DNA of 64,000 bases from Scenedesmus sp. ARA3 (taxonomy: Eukaryota > Chlorophyta > Chlorophyceae > Sphaeropleales > Scenedesmaceae), in the NCBI GenBank assembly GCA_004335835.1, contig RWJK01001943.1:124001-188000 (forward strand), written 5' to 3'. Under the pieces are notes generated by a model. It made no database searches. It saw only the letters and a program-made list of their open reading frames with translations, and was not told the DNA's origin. A program made the position numbers and the translations under genes. Of the stretch, positions 33,490-45,283 are shown piece by piece. How positions within the stretch are numbered: position 1 is the stretch's first letter; each line of letters opens with the position of its first letter.

Positions 33490-36400
33490 ATGCCGGCTGC
33501 AACAGAAGCAGCGCCAGACGGGGGAGCAGCTGGTGGAGGCAGCTTTGTGCTGTTATCAGTGGGCCAGGTGAGAGCTGGCCGCATCAAAACGTTTCGATCA
33601 TAAGTTTCAAAGGTTGATTGTCGAGGTGCAACAGCTACCTTGTGCTACCCGCTTTAGCAGTGTCAACTGCTGCCTTGGTCGGGCTGACATCATGATCAGT
33701 CACATGCCAAGCGTTGGCAGCTTTCTCACAGTTTTCTCGCAATAATTGTTGACACATGCAGGTCAGCTTCATTGTTGGCTATTTGTGGGCAATTGGGCTG
33801 TACATATACTCGATAGTACTGCAAAGACGCAAGCCGCTGCAGGTGACGCTCAGCAAAGCGCACTTGTCAGACCCAGACATTGAAAGCAAAGCACACCAAG
33901 CACTAGAAACAACATCTTTGGTGAATGGAGACAAGTCTAGCAATGGGGCTAGCAAACCGACAGGCGTGCTGCAGGACTTCTGGAGCACCCCGCTGGTCAG
34001 GTGGGACAGCAGCAACAGCAGCATGCCTCACCAGCGTGACTTGCCAGCATATCAGAGCTCTCTGGTCACTGATGGTTGACCTCCTGCTTCAAATTTTGTG
34101 ATGTGCCTGTGAGAGGTGGGCACGTGCAGCAGTGTGAACTGTGGCGGTGTGAATTGTGTCAACAATGTGCCTTCACAACACTCTACACACTGCAATGTTT
34201 GCCAGCTCAGCAGAGAGGCTGATTATGATTTGCTCGGTGTACTGTTTGCAGGTGCATGCTTATGGACCGGCAAGCCATCATGGACTGCAGCGACACGCTG
34301 CTGCACATGTAAGCTGCAGCACAGCAAGCTGCTCTGCAGTTGCTACGGCAACAGCTCACGCTATGCTGTTGGCTCAGCACAGCAGCTGCAATACTTGCAG
34401 GAAGTGCCTACACCGCACGTGGTGCAACAAACAGCAACCGCTGGCCTGCAGTAGTAGAGTAAAAGATCTCAGGCACAGATTATAGCAATACTTTCGTGGC
34501 AGTGCACGAAGACGCAGTGAACCGCAGGGATTCTCCATGGAACTCAACACGGTTTCCTGCAGCTGATTCAGCCCAGCAGCCGTGTTCGTCTCTGTCACCC
34601 ATTTGCTTCTGCTTCTTGATGCTGCTGCAGGGTGGAGTTTGGCAGCATCCTAGTATGGTTCTTCATGTGTGACCGCACGGACTTATTTTGGCAGGCAGAG
34701 AAGGTGAGGCAGCAGCGGCAGCAGACCAGAACTCATGCTGATGGCAGCTGAGAAGCAGGTCTCCTTGCCACACATAGCATGCACAATACAAGGGGTGACG
34801 TCATGTCAATGCAAGAAACTGGTTTTGAACATGGGTTGGGGAATAGTAGAGCTCTCAAACGGTGAGCAGTGCAGTTGTTGTAGGCATACCTAAGCATGGG
34901 TGCGCGAACCCATGCAGTAGCAGAGAGCCGCTTGTAACAAGCACATGCTCTAAGTTGGTGGCCAGACGTACAGCATGCACTGGTTGCAAGCACACATGAG
35001 TGCAAGGGTTGTAATGCCTTGCATGCCCAGCACCTTTGCTTGCGCCACACACTAACCCAATGCTTGTCACCTGCCTGCCTGGCGCTGCTGCTGCTGCAGT
35101 GGTACAACAGGGACATGTTTTGGTTCCTGTTCCTGTGCCTGACGCTGGTCGCGCTGGGCAGCTCGCTGCAGCCGGTGCGCACGCCGCTGCTGCTGAACCG
35201 GCCGCAGACAGAGGAGTGGAAGGGCTGGATGCAGGTACTGTTCCTGCTGTACCACTACTTTGAGGCGCGCGAGCTGTACAACGCCATCCGCATCTTCATT
35301 GCGGGCTATGTGTGGATGACAGGGTTTGGCAACTTCAGCTACTACTACAGGACAGGGGACTTCAGCATCGGCAGGTGCGGGCATGGGCATGCATGCAGCT
35401 GGAGCTGGCAGCAGCACAGCAGCAGCAGCATGGCTGCAGCACGGTAGCAGCAGAAGGAAATCACAAATCACCAGCCACGTTAGCTGGTTGCTGCGGTGCC
35501 AAGTAGCTGGAGGCATGTGTGAGGATATCGCTGGTGACGATGAACACGCAGCAGCTGCTAGCAGCACATGCTCTGTGTTTCACACAAGTTGTGCGCAGCT
35601 GCTGCCATGTTGCCTAGCTCAGCAGCTGATCTCGTTGTTTGTGTGTCTCCCTGTGCCGCAGGTTCTGCCAGATGATGTGGCGGCTGAACTTCCTGGTGAT
35701 CTTCTGCTGCATCGTGCTGCAGAACAGCTACATGCTGTACTACATCTGCCCCATGCACACCATCTTCACCGTGTTTGTGTACGCCTGCCTGGGCATCGCG
35801 CCGCAGCTCAACAAGTCGCCGGTGTGGATGTGGACAAAGTGAGTCGCCCCAGCAAGCAAGCAGCGCAGGCAGGGTCCGCCAAGTGTTTTTCCTTCTGTCT
35901 GCGGTCTTCTAGGCCAGGTCTTTGATAACTGGTTGCCGCCACTACGCTGATTTGTCAAGCAGTGCACCATTGCTGCAGCCAGGTGCAGGCACTGCCCTCT
36001 GAGCTGGTGCTCTGTATGGCTGCCTACCGCTGCATCTGCAATTGCTTGCAGGATTGGGCTATCGCTTGGGGCCATTTTTGTGCTGTGGGACATGAAGCCC
36101 GTGTTCTATGCGCTGTGGGGGCCCTTTGACTGGCTGGTGGGCTACACAGACCCACGCAAGCCAGGGCCAGACAGGCTGCACGGTGAGCTGCGCACACTAG
36201 GCTGGTCAAATATGCAGCAGAGGCGAGTTGGGCATGCACATCATTGAACAGCTCGTTGGTGGCAGCGGATGCGCTTGATGCAGTAGGGTACAGTACAGCT
36301 GGAGTGCAGGTGCAGCAGCAGTGCTGTCCTGCAAGAGCTGGGTGCAGGGCCCTGAAGCAGCTCTGCCGGCGCCCACTTCTAGCCTGACAACATGCAAACC

Positions 36401-37818
36401 AGACATCTTTCAGCAGTGGCTGAGGTGACCTACTGCCGTCAGCTGCCTGAACTACTGCTCAAGTAAGTGCCTAGCCTGACGAGACACGTGTTGTTCTTGC
36501 ACATCATGCTGCTGGCACCGTCCATGCTTACTCGCTGCTGCTGCAGAGTGGTACTTCCGCTCCGGCCTGGACAGGTACATCTGGATCTGGGGCATGGTGT
36601 GCGCCTACATCCACCCGACCTGCATGAAGCTGCTCAACATGATTGAGGAGCTGCCGGCGTTCAGGCAGCTGACGGTGCGGGCGCTGGTGCTGAGCGTGAC
36701 TGCGCTGCTGGGCTGGGTGTACTACGTGCACATCTACTCGCTGCCCAAGCTGGAGTACAACAAGGTGGGCGGAGCATGGAGCTCAGCGTGGCTGCTGTGG
36801 TGTGAGCAGGGCTTGGCACCGCAGCACTGCTCATGCTCGGAGGACCTACTGCGCGGTAGATGACAGCATGCTGTCATCGAATAGGAAAACTTGTAATGCA
36901 GCGCAACTCAGCGCGCTCTGATCTGGTGCCACAACTTGCACCAAAAGCAGCAAGCAGCCTGAGCTCCGCCCTTTCCTGACATCCCTGCCTCTGCCGCATG
37001 CTTGCTGTTTGCTCTTTGACACGCCCCGTCCCTCTCTCACGCCGCGCATCGCCCCGCAGGTGCACCCCTACACCTCGTGGATCCCGCTCACGCTGTGGTG
37101 TGTGGTGCGCAACATCACGCCCAAGCTGCGCACCTACAGTGCGCGGCTGTACGGCTGGCTGGGCTGCATCACGCTGGAGACGTACCTGTGCCAGTTCCAC
37201 ATCTGGCTGCACAGTGACATTGCGGATGGCCAGCCCAAGTACCTGCTCAGCCTGCTGCCCGGCTACCCCATGCTCAACTTTGCGCTCGTGACTGGACGTG
37301 AGTGCCGCGTCACAATATTGTGCTGCTAGCTGGCTGTGCTGACATACGTTTCAGGTCACATTTGATGCACCAAGTGAACGACATGCTGCAGCTGTGTTGT
37401 GTTGTGCCAGCTGTGCCGTGGCGTTGGAGCAGATTTCAGGCTAGGCTGCTGCACCTCATGTATGAATGCAGATGCATCTTTGCGGTGAGTCGCTGCTGCG
37501 CTAGACTGTCACTTCAAACTTTGGAAATGGCCACTTCAGACCTAGCTGTGACAGCAATATTTAGTTGACCCCCAGCCCTCGTGGCCTGACAATGACTGTT
37601 CCTGCTGCTGCTATCTTTGTCTGCTCCTGCTGCCAACAGTGTACGTCTTTGTCTCCAACCGCCTGTTCCACCTCACAAACGAGCTGAAGGACCGGATAGT
37701 CCCCCATGACGACAACCGGTGCTTGGCACGCAACATCATCCAGATGCTGCTGCTGGGAGCGTTTGTGTTTGGCATAGGCTGGGTGCTGGCGCGAACTGTG
37801 GTGTTGCATATGGTATAG
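33490..37818 (+). CDS. RWA: RWA/CAS1-domain polysaccharide O-acetyltransferase
   Basis: Ten exons, 33490-33567, 33762-34000, 34252-34308, 34631-34703, 35100-35374, 35662-35838, 36052-36182, 36547-36764, 37060-37297 and 37640-37818, give 554 residues, the usual length for plant RWA. It lacks the N-terminal GDSL/SGNH domain of animal CASD1. Conserved CAS1 10-TM segments are clear: [69 protein letters not shown], and [16 protein letters not shown]. The protein sits in Golgi membranes and moves acetyl groups toward wall polysaccharide O-acetylation. Small exons 3 and 4 ([20 protein letters not shown]) are supported by phase and by matching hydrophobic segments. TGTAA at 38038-38042 is a likely poly(A) signal. 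Family firm. Confidence 0.93.
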
Positions 37819-38558
37819 ATGCATGGGCAGCTTCCTGGTCTAGGTAGGAGTTCTGCAGCTACAAACTGACGTTGTACATAACTAGTTCAGACAGGCTTGC
37901 GCTGCCATGTGCAGGTTTTGCTGCTAGCAGCAGGCGGGACTCACAAGTGGCATGATGTATACAGCCAGCTGGCAGCTTTTGTGTGATCATTATGCCGTGC
38001 CTTTTTGTAGAAAGCTTTCAGGGCCGTAGCGAAATGCTGTAACTCTGAGGGGTCATCTCTTGCAGCAGACAGCATCCAATGTTTACGGTACTGCAGCCGG
38101 TTTTCGACTCAGCACGGCTCGAGATCTGAGCGCTCTGCAGTGGCAGGTGGATCTACTGGCAGCAGCATGACCTGTCTGGGGCTGTTTTGCTGTGAGGACC
38201 TGCAGCCATCAGCTGGGCTGGCATGTTGTATTGGGTGTCATGCAGCTGGCGTGTCACCTGCACTGAGCTGATGAGGTTTCAAAATGCTGTTCTCTGCTGT
38301 GCTGTGTGCCGTGATCTCTGCTGTGCGGTGTGCCGTGATCTGCTGTTTGTGTGATCCGTTATCTGGGAGCGCGTACATCACTGCAGGCAGAATGGTTGTA
38401 ACAACAGCATGGCTAGTAGGCGCCGCAAGGACTGAGCAACACCAGGCAGTGCAACGCTGTGACGAGGCTTGAAGCCAACAATTCCATTGACAGTTGCCAA
38501 TTGTGCGTCTGTAAATACGGTGCTGCAAGGCTTCCACCGCTACCTGCCAGATCTGAAC
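37819..38558. other. Convergent 3' regions of RWA and paralogue A
   Basis: Holds the RWA 3' UTR with TGTAA at 38038-38042 and a 24-bp tandem duplication at 38292-38339. No exon supported. Confidence 0.45.
38292..38339. repeat. 24-bp tandem duplication
   Basis: Two head-to-tail copies of a 24-bp unit beginning ctctgctgtgc and ending gtgccgtgat differ at one position. Confidence 0.8.
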
Positions 38559-40896
38559 TCAACTTAGCTGCACCTGCACCAGCTTGCGCCTGATCCCTGC
38601 TTCCTTCTCCTCAACATCATCTTCGTACACGCACTCCACACGGCCTGCGGTCTTGGACTGCTTGAATGCTGCCTTCGGCTTGCTGAAGCTGCTGCCAGGC
38701 CCACCAAGCGCCAGCACAGGCGATAGCGAAGCACTGTCAACAGCATGCATGGCGTTGATCTCTTGTGCCGCCAGGTGCTTCTTGGGAGGGCTACTGCCAG
38801 GGGCTGTGTTGGCAAGTGCAACGGCAGCTGCTGCAGCAGCACTTGCGCTGGCTGGCCTGCCTGCTGCTGCCCCTGCCGTGACAGCTGCTGGCCTGGCAGG
38901 CTTCAGCCACGCCCTGCGCTGCTCTGCTGCAGCCTTGGCCTGCTGCAGCTGTTCCTGCAGCACTTCCTGCAAGCCTGGGTATGTTGCTGAAGAGTAGCCA
39001 CGCAGCTCACACTGGTACTTGCGCTCGCTGCGGCTCTCACGAAATGCCTCCCGCAGCTTCTGCTCCTCTGCCCCTGCTGGCGCAGCATGCAGTGCACGCG
39101 CCAGTGCCCTCTGCAGCAGCGAGTGGGCGCGCACGCCAACCGACCCGCGCTGCTCCAGCCACTGCGGGCTCATGTTGTGGTGCAGAGATGAGCTGCCAGC
39201 TGTCAGCTGCAGGCGCAGCGCCTTCTGCTTCAGCTCACAATAACGCTCAGGCGCGACCAGCGCGTGCCGCACTGAATGTGTGAGCAGCTGCCGCAGTGCA
39301 GCCGTGCGACTGGGCTGCTGCCAGGCGTGGCTGTTCAGCTGCTCCTGCAGCCTGCCTGCCATGCTCTGCTGCTCCCAGCGCAGCAGCTGCTGCTTGGTGC
39401 GGCGCAGCCAAGGCAGGCCCTGCAGCACTGCCACTGTGATGTCGCGCTTCGTTGCTTCTGGCAAGCCAAAAGGCATCACCCCACTGCAAATCATCTGCAT
39501 CAGCATGTTCACGCGTGCTAGCGGACTCTCTGTTTGCTGCAGCTGCCGCCACTCATCCAACTCATCTACTGTAGTGCCAGGACCAGCGACTGCAGGTGTT
39601 GGCCATGCAGCGAGCGTGTTACCTGCGTGCTTGCCTGTCTGCTGCACTTGCTGCTGCTGCCGCTGCCGCTGCCCATTTCCAACTTCGATCAAGTGCAGGG
39701 TGCCCTGCAGGTAGAACTCTGCTGTGATGCTGCTGTCCTGCAAGGCTTGCTTGTGCATGGCCTTCTCCTCTGCCCTCTGCTGTGCCTTGTCCTCGCGCTC
39801 TGTGGTGGCAGCACTCTTGATGGCTGTGTCGATGGCTGCTTGCACCGACTTGATGATGCTCATTCTGTGGTTCTTTTCCCTGCAGGAGGCATCACAGCAA
39901 CAGCAACGCCAATGCAGCACAGCATACCATGTCAGCCAAGCCAGATAGCCAGAATCTAGCAGTAACAGCACATCCTGCAGCTTCATGCACGCACAGGGCA
40001 ATGTCGGAGCTGTCTGTGTCACCTCATGGTATACTGGGACACCAATAAAGAGGAGCACAGCTGATTCTATCGCACCTTTCCACCGCCACATCGCATGCAT
40101 CCTCTTTGGCAGCCAGTTCCCCACCCGCAGCTGCTGTTTGCTTGCAGGTGTAACCCTGCCATGCCAGCCGCAGCATGTGCTCCTCCTCGAGCACATCGAG
40201 CAGCGCAGTGTGGGTGTGCAGCTCGCCCGCAGCTGCCACTGCATCCTTGCTTGCTCCGTCTGCAACTGCCACTGCTTCAGCGGCCCTCTCCTGTGCTGCT
40301 GCGGCCGCTGCTTTACAGCCCACCCTGGCTGCCAGTGCAGCTTCTGCCTTGGCAGTAACTGCTGCTGCAGAAGCTACTTGCAGCAAGGCTTTTGTGTGCG
40401 CTGCCACCTGTGACAGCGCTCCAATGTCCTTCGGCAGCAGTGGAGGGCCGTGGAGGCGTGTGAGGATGTTGCTGGTGCGCAGCTGCTGGCTGTCCTCTGC
40501 TGCCCCTGGCAGTGCTACCGACCTGGTGCTGAGCAGGTACTTCACACGCTTTCCACGGTTCTGGTGTAGCTCAGCAGGCGGCCGGATGCCCCTTCCTAGC
40601 ATCAAGTCATGTATGAAGCTGGTGCTGTACTCTGCATCATTGCGGGGCAGCTGCGCTCGCAGCTGCTCGTCAATGTGCAGCTCAAAGACAGGCGCCTGCT
40701 TGATGCTAAAGTTGGTGATCCACTGGTGGCTGTCATCATCAAACTGGCTTACAACAGAACATGCGTCTTCTGTGTCGAATACTTCTGTATGCTCCTCCTC
40801 TTGGTCTGCTGCTGAAGCTGCATCTGTTGACTGCTGCTGATGCTGCTGCTCAACCAGTACACCTGCTGCTGCTGCCTGCGAAAGCATTGCCGTCAA
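38559..40896 (-). CDS. Unrecognised protein, paralogue A of a tandem pair
   Basis: Two exons, 40896-40076 and 39879-38559, give 713 residues. An acidic N-terminus (DQEEEHTEVFDTEDA) leads to a folded-looking block (QWITNFSIKQAPVFELHIDE, then GRGIRPPAEL at 101-110 and KRVKYLLSTR). A long Ala-rich helix follows, then helical charged segments. Another conserved-looking block is FGLPEATKRDITVAVLQGLP (411-430), followed by AHSLLQRALARAL and YPGLQEVLQEQL. The C-terminus is disordered and ends with an acidic/basic patch (YEDDVEEKEAGIRRKLVQ). I do not recognise the family. Several blocks recur in the same order in the next minus-strand gene upstream (42171-45008), including the GI[RQ]PPAxL motif, so I regard the two as old tandem duplicates. 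An in-frame ATG three codons later is an alternative start. Confidence 0.75.
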
Positions 40897-42170
40897 AATC
40901 TACGTTCAGCAGTACTGCAGCATCAATTTAGCAGACCAGCCAGCCGCCAGTACAGTGCTGCAGTGACTGCAGCATCAGCCTGGTCAGCTGTTGCCCAGGG
41001 CCCTATCTTGCTGGAAGGCCACAGCACTGCGGGTGCAAAGCTTCAAAATCTTTAAGTAGGGGCCAAGAGCATCTCACCCGTAGCTGCTTCCCTGCAGTGC
41101 AGCCAGCACTGGAGTGCTTCTTTCCTTGTGTTCCCGCCATCATCACCCCGCCATCACTGCTAACTGAAGACGCAAGCATCTTTCTGTCGAAAAGGCTTTA
41201 AAAACACATAACCCTTGTCTGTGTAGTGATGGCTTGCATGACAGCAAGCAGTGAACCAGCTTTGCTGAATAATGCTCCGCACTGGACGACCACGTGTCTA
41301 CAGGCCTGTACGCGAGCATGCAACCAGGACTGGGGTCAGCCGAATGAAAGCAACGAGGACGAACCATTGCCAATTTCGAGCTAATCTGTCTCTACGCAAC
41401 TTCAAACCTAAACCCTGCGAGCAATGACAGCTCAGCTGTGGAGTTTGAATCAAACCTTGAACAGCTGCCACCACCATCTTTCGCTTTACCACGAATGATC
41501 CATGAAATATGTTAGCACCTGTTGTTGTGTTCTACATGTGCAAGGTACCGTATCTTAAACCGCTCAGTGTGTCATATGCTCAGTTGCGGGCCAGGCCCAG
41601 TCCTCTTGCACACACAGCGAGTCTGCACCCCGTGTCCTGCATCGACCAATAACTCACAGTTTGTATGCAACCGCTTGCTTGTCACAATGAACCATACCTA
41701 ACCAACGACAAATGCAAGCCCAATTGGATTTGGCAGAATCAGCCACAGGTTGTGCTTTCATTGCAGTATAAGTAACTCGTCCGTGATCAACAACAGCTGT
41801 TTGCCTTCAGTGCACCCTCGCGGCGCTGCAGCAAGATGACTGCAGCACAGCTTGTTCTGGCCAGCTCAGCATGGAGACGAACTGCAGTCGCCACGCTCTG
41901 GCACATGCTAGCAGCACACAGCGCTGCCACAGCTCTGGTGCAAACATTGCAGAAACTCTCGATATGCTGGGCAAGTCATTCTGTACCTGCAGTGACTTGC
42001 ACTGTCGGTGGCAAATGTCCAAAGTACACATGCAGCTCCAGTGCCTCGGCTGTTGGTAACCCTGGTGTAATCTCAACACTCTTAAGCCAAATCTCACACT
42101 GCACAGCCTGCAGGAAGTGCAAAAAACAGGTCCTGCAAGCATTCACACCCATAGCAGCCTAAACAGCAGC
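40897..42170. other. Spacer between paralogues A and B
   Basis: Contains the promoter of paralogue A and the 3' side of paralogue B. Composition from 41150 to 41800 is AT-richer. Overlapping open frames at 41807-42162 on both strands show no coding signature. Confidence 0.45.
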
Positions 42171-45008
42171 TTATGCGTATCTGGCAGCCCCCTTCTTGCG
42201 CCGCACTCTACCACCAGTCAATTCTGCCAGCTGCTGCTCATGCGCCAAGCTCAGCTGTGGATCCAGCCCATGGTGAGCTGCCACGCTCTGCCACATGGCT
42301 TGGAACACCTCTTGTGTACCTTCTGTTGCTGGCTCCTCGCCTGCAGGACCTGCATCTGCTGCTGCATGATGTGCTGCTGCTGCAGTTGCTGCTGTTGCTA
42401 CTGCTCCTGCAGCTGCTGTATCTGCTGGTGGGGGCGAGGCAGCAGCTGCCGAAATAACGCCACAGCCTTGACCGGATCCACCGGCAGCAAAGCTACCAGG
42501 TCGTTGGGCTGCTGTTGCTGTTGCAGTACGTGGCATCCCTGCTAGATTTGCGAGCTCGGGCGATGAGCAGCGCTGCACTGTTCCAGCCGCCTGCCTGTAG
42601 TCGCCGAAGGACCGCACCGGGTCACTGCCATGCAGCATTGCCTCCCTGCCCGCAGCAGACAAGTGCCGCGCGATGTATGGCAGCGAACCTCTGTGCCCAG
42701 CCACAGCCTCCATGTCCACTGTGAACGGCAGGATGCTGCTGGAACAAGTGCTGCTGACAGCAGAACAGCCATCACTGCTGATGCCGTCCTTACTGCTACC
42801 AGCAGTGCTGCTGCGCGACACTGCTCGCCGCAGGCGCTCAAACAGCCCACTGCCAGCAGGTCGTTGCCGCTGCTGCTGCTGCTGCTGGTGCAGCAGCGCG
42901 GCCACAGCAGCAGCCTGCTCTTCTTGGGCTGCCAATGCTGATGCACTTGCCGTCCTGCTGGCCAGCCCAAGCCTGCTTGTTGCCCTGGGGGATGGCAAGC
43001 GTGCCGTGAAGCTGTTGCTGCTGCTCGCTGCACTTGGGTCTACTGCTGGAGCTGCCACTGGCGGTAAGGACAATACACTGCTCCGCCTTGAGTCAGCTGT
43101 CCTGCTGGCACTTGATGCTGCTCTGCTTTCCACGTACCTGCGCATCACTGCCAGGGCAGACCCTACCGTGCTGACCTGTGATGCAGCACTGTCTGTGGCC
43201 TTGCTTGTGCAGGAGTGGTGGTAGCTGCTGCAGCTGTACGTTCCCAGAGAAGTCTCTGTGTACCCACTGGCATCTGAGCGCAAGGGACTGCCAGGACTGC
43301 CCTCAAACACAGCGCTGCTGTCGCCCTCTGGCGTGCTGGCCCTACTGCTGCTGTGCCCTGTAGTCTCCGAACCGGCTGGTGATGCTGGTCGCATGGCTCC
43401 ACCTGTTGATGCAGCAAAAGCACCAGCAGCTGCTGCTGCAGGGTCTGCGGTTTGCTGCTGTGACAGCTGTTGCTTCTGCCGGCGCTCTTCTGCTGCTTTC
43501 TGCTCCCTGTCTTTCTTGTAGATGCCCGCTGCTGCACGCCCCAGTCGCCTCAGCCCAGGAGGCCAGAGGCGTGCAGTGCGCATCAACTGCAGGTACTGCT
43601 GCGAGGGTGCTGTCATAGCAGACCACACCTTGCACTCCAGCAGCAGCTGCTTACCCTCTCTTACTGTGTCCTTCTGCTGCAGCTGCTGCTCCAAGCTGCT
43701 GCTGATGCGTGCGAGCTGCTGCTCCTCCCTTGCCTCCTTCTTGAGCTGTTCCAGCAGCTCAGACGCCTCATTGCTGCTGCTGTCCTTGCTGTCCCACAGC
43801 AAGGGCAGCTTGGTGACTGCTGTCTTGAGGAGTCTCCAGCGACTGATGCCCATCTGCTGCTCAGTTTGCAGCAGCTTGATGAGACCAGGCAGGCCAACAG
43901 AGTCCCTGTACTGCTGCCTGAGCAGCGCCCATTCCAAGGCCATCTTCACTTCCTCATCCTTGTACTGCCGCTGCAGTGCTGGTGGCAAGCAGCTGCCCTG
44001 CTTGTGCTTCTGCACTGCCTGCTCGCACGCCCTGTGCTTGGCAACCTCAGGCTGCTCTGGTGTGCGTGGCTGCTGCTGGCTGCTGGCTGATGTAGCTTCC
44101 TGCAAGATGTCAATGGCCTGCTTGCGATAGGGTATCACTGCTGCAGCACGGCTGCTAGCCGGCGGCTCCTCACTGCACAGGTCCACGCCACAGTTGGTGG
44201 GCTTGTGGCAGGCCTTGACAATGCTTGTGGCGCCACGGGCAGCCTGCCGTGCTGCTGCACAGGCCAGGTCGGCTAGCTGCCGGGCCTCTTCCTTGTCTGC
44301 AGCACTGCACGTTTCATCTAGCGCAACAATGTCTGCCATAGCTTTCACCCTTGCTGCTGCCTTAGCTGCTTGTACTGCTGCCTTGTACGCCTGGTCTGGA
44401 ATGTTGCTGCAGGGGCCACTGCTGGTGATGAGATGCTGCTCAGCCGCTGCTTCTAACACGCCTGTGGCACTGGCCCGAGCATCCTGCTGCGGCTGGTGCG
44501 GCACGTATATGACCTGCTTGTCTGCATTGCAGGGGTCCTGCAGCACAGCAGGTGGCTGGATGCCCCACATCTGCAAGCACTCGCACACCTCGCGTGCAGT
44601 TATCCTGCAAGGCTTTGAGAGCTTCATGTGGTTGTGCGCCTTGGTGTGAGTCCCAGGCTCCAGAGCTGGAACGTATGCTGCCAGCTGCTTGGTGAGAGGC
44701 AGTGCAATAGTGTCATGTTCGACTGTGATGGGTTGGTTGGCATCAAACAGGCCAAGTGGAGGCCAGTTGAAGGTGAAGGCAGACTTGGCCGTCCAGTGAG
44801 GTGTGCGGGCACCGTTGCAAGGGCCTGCAGGACGGCAAGGTGGCAGCAGAAACCGATTGAATACCACTTGTAGACGGAGCACAGGAGGCCACATGGCATG
44901 CAGTGCAGTGCATGATAGCTGCATGCAACAGCATCACAACAGCAGCACAAGAAGCAGCAGAAACTCACGTGCATGGACCGTGTGAGCTGTCACAGCTGGA
45001 TACTCCAT
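42171..45008 (-). CDS. Unrecognised protein, paralogue B of a tandem pair
   Basis: A 40-nt first exon (45008-44969) and one long exon (44824-42171) join in phase 1 to give 897 residues. The N-terminal block (HWTAKSAFTFNWPPLGLFD, then KLSKPCRITAREVCECLQMW, GIQPPAVL at 101-108, KQVIY at 116-120) aligns with paralogue A. It is followed by the same kind of Ala-rich helix (AVQAAKAAARVKAMADIV). A second shared block is MGISRWRLLKTAVTKLPLL (338-355). The C-terminal about 400 residues are Ser/Ala/Gln-rich, with possible phosphorylation clusters and basic patches (FERLRRAVSRSS), and end in a conserved-looking tail (LTGGRVRRKKGAARYA). Family unknown. The short first exon (MEYPAVTAHTVHA) is chosen because its GTGAGT donor and phase fit exactly. 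Confidence 0.75.
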
Positions 45009-45283
45009 GTCGACAATTTCACTTATTTTTGTAGCTGCACAAGCGTCTACGCTGAGCGGCGTAGGACTCCAGGAAGCGGGCAACCGCGAGAAAAGGCGCG
45101 CAACCATTTATCGATGCATCAGCTCGATGCGCTGCGGAACCCCTGTCTTGTAGCCTGGTCGAATGCTGAAAACGTATGCAGATAAGATGGCTGGGCACCC
45201 ACAAGCCCACTTGAGCATTTCGGGTCGTGGGTTGAACTGTTGTTCCAAACCCTACATAACCTCCCAACCACTCACCTGACCTG

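Noticed and set aside
43470..44130. 200-codon plus-strand frames over paralogue B
   Set aside because: Leu/Cys-rich antisense of a long Ala/Gln/Ser-coding exon.
45100..45260. Possible tRNA-like segment with gggttgaactg
   Set aside because: No matching acceptor stem or anticodon arm could be paired; it lies between the OBG stop and the paralogue B start.
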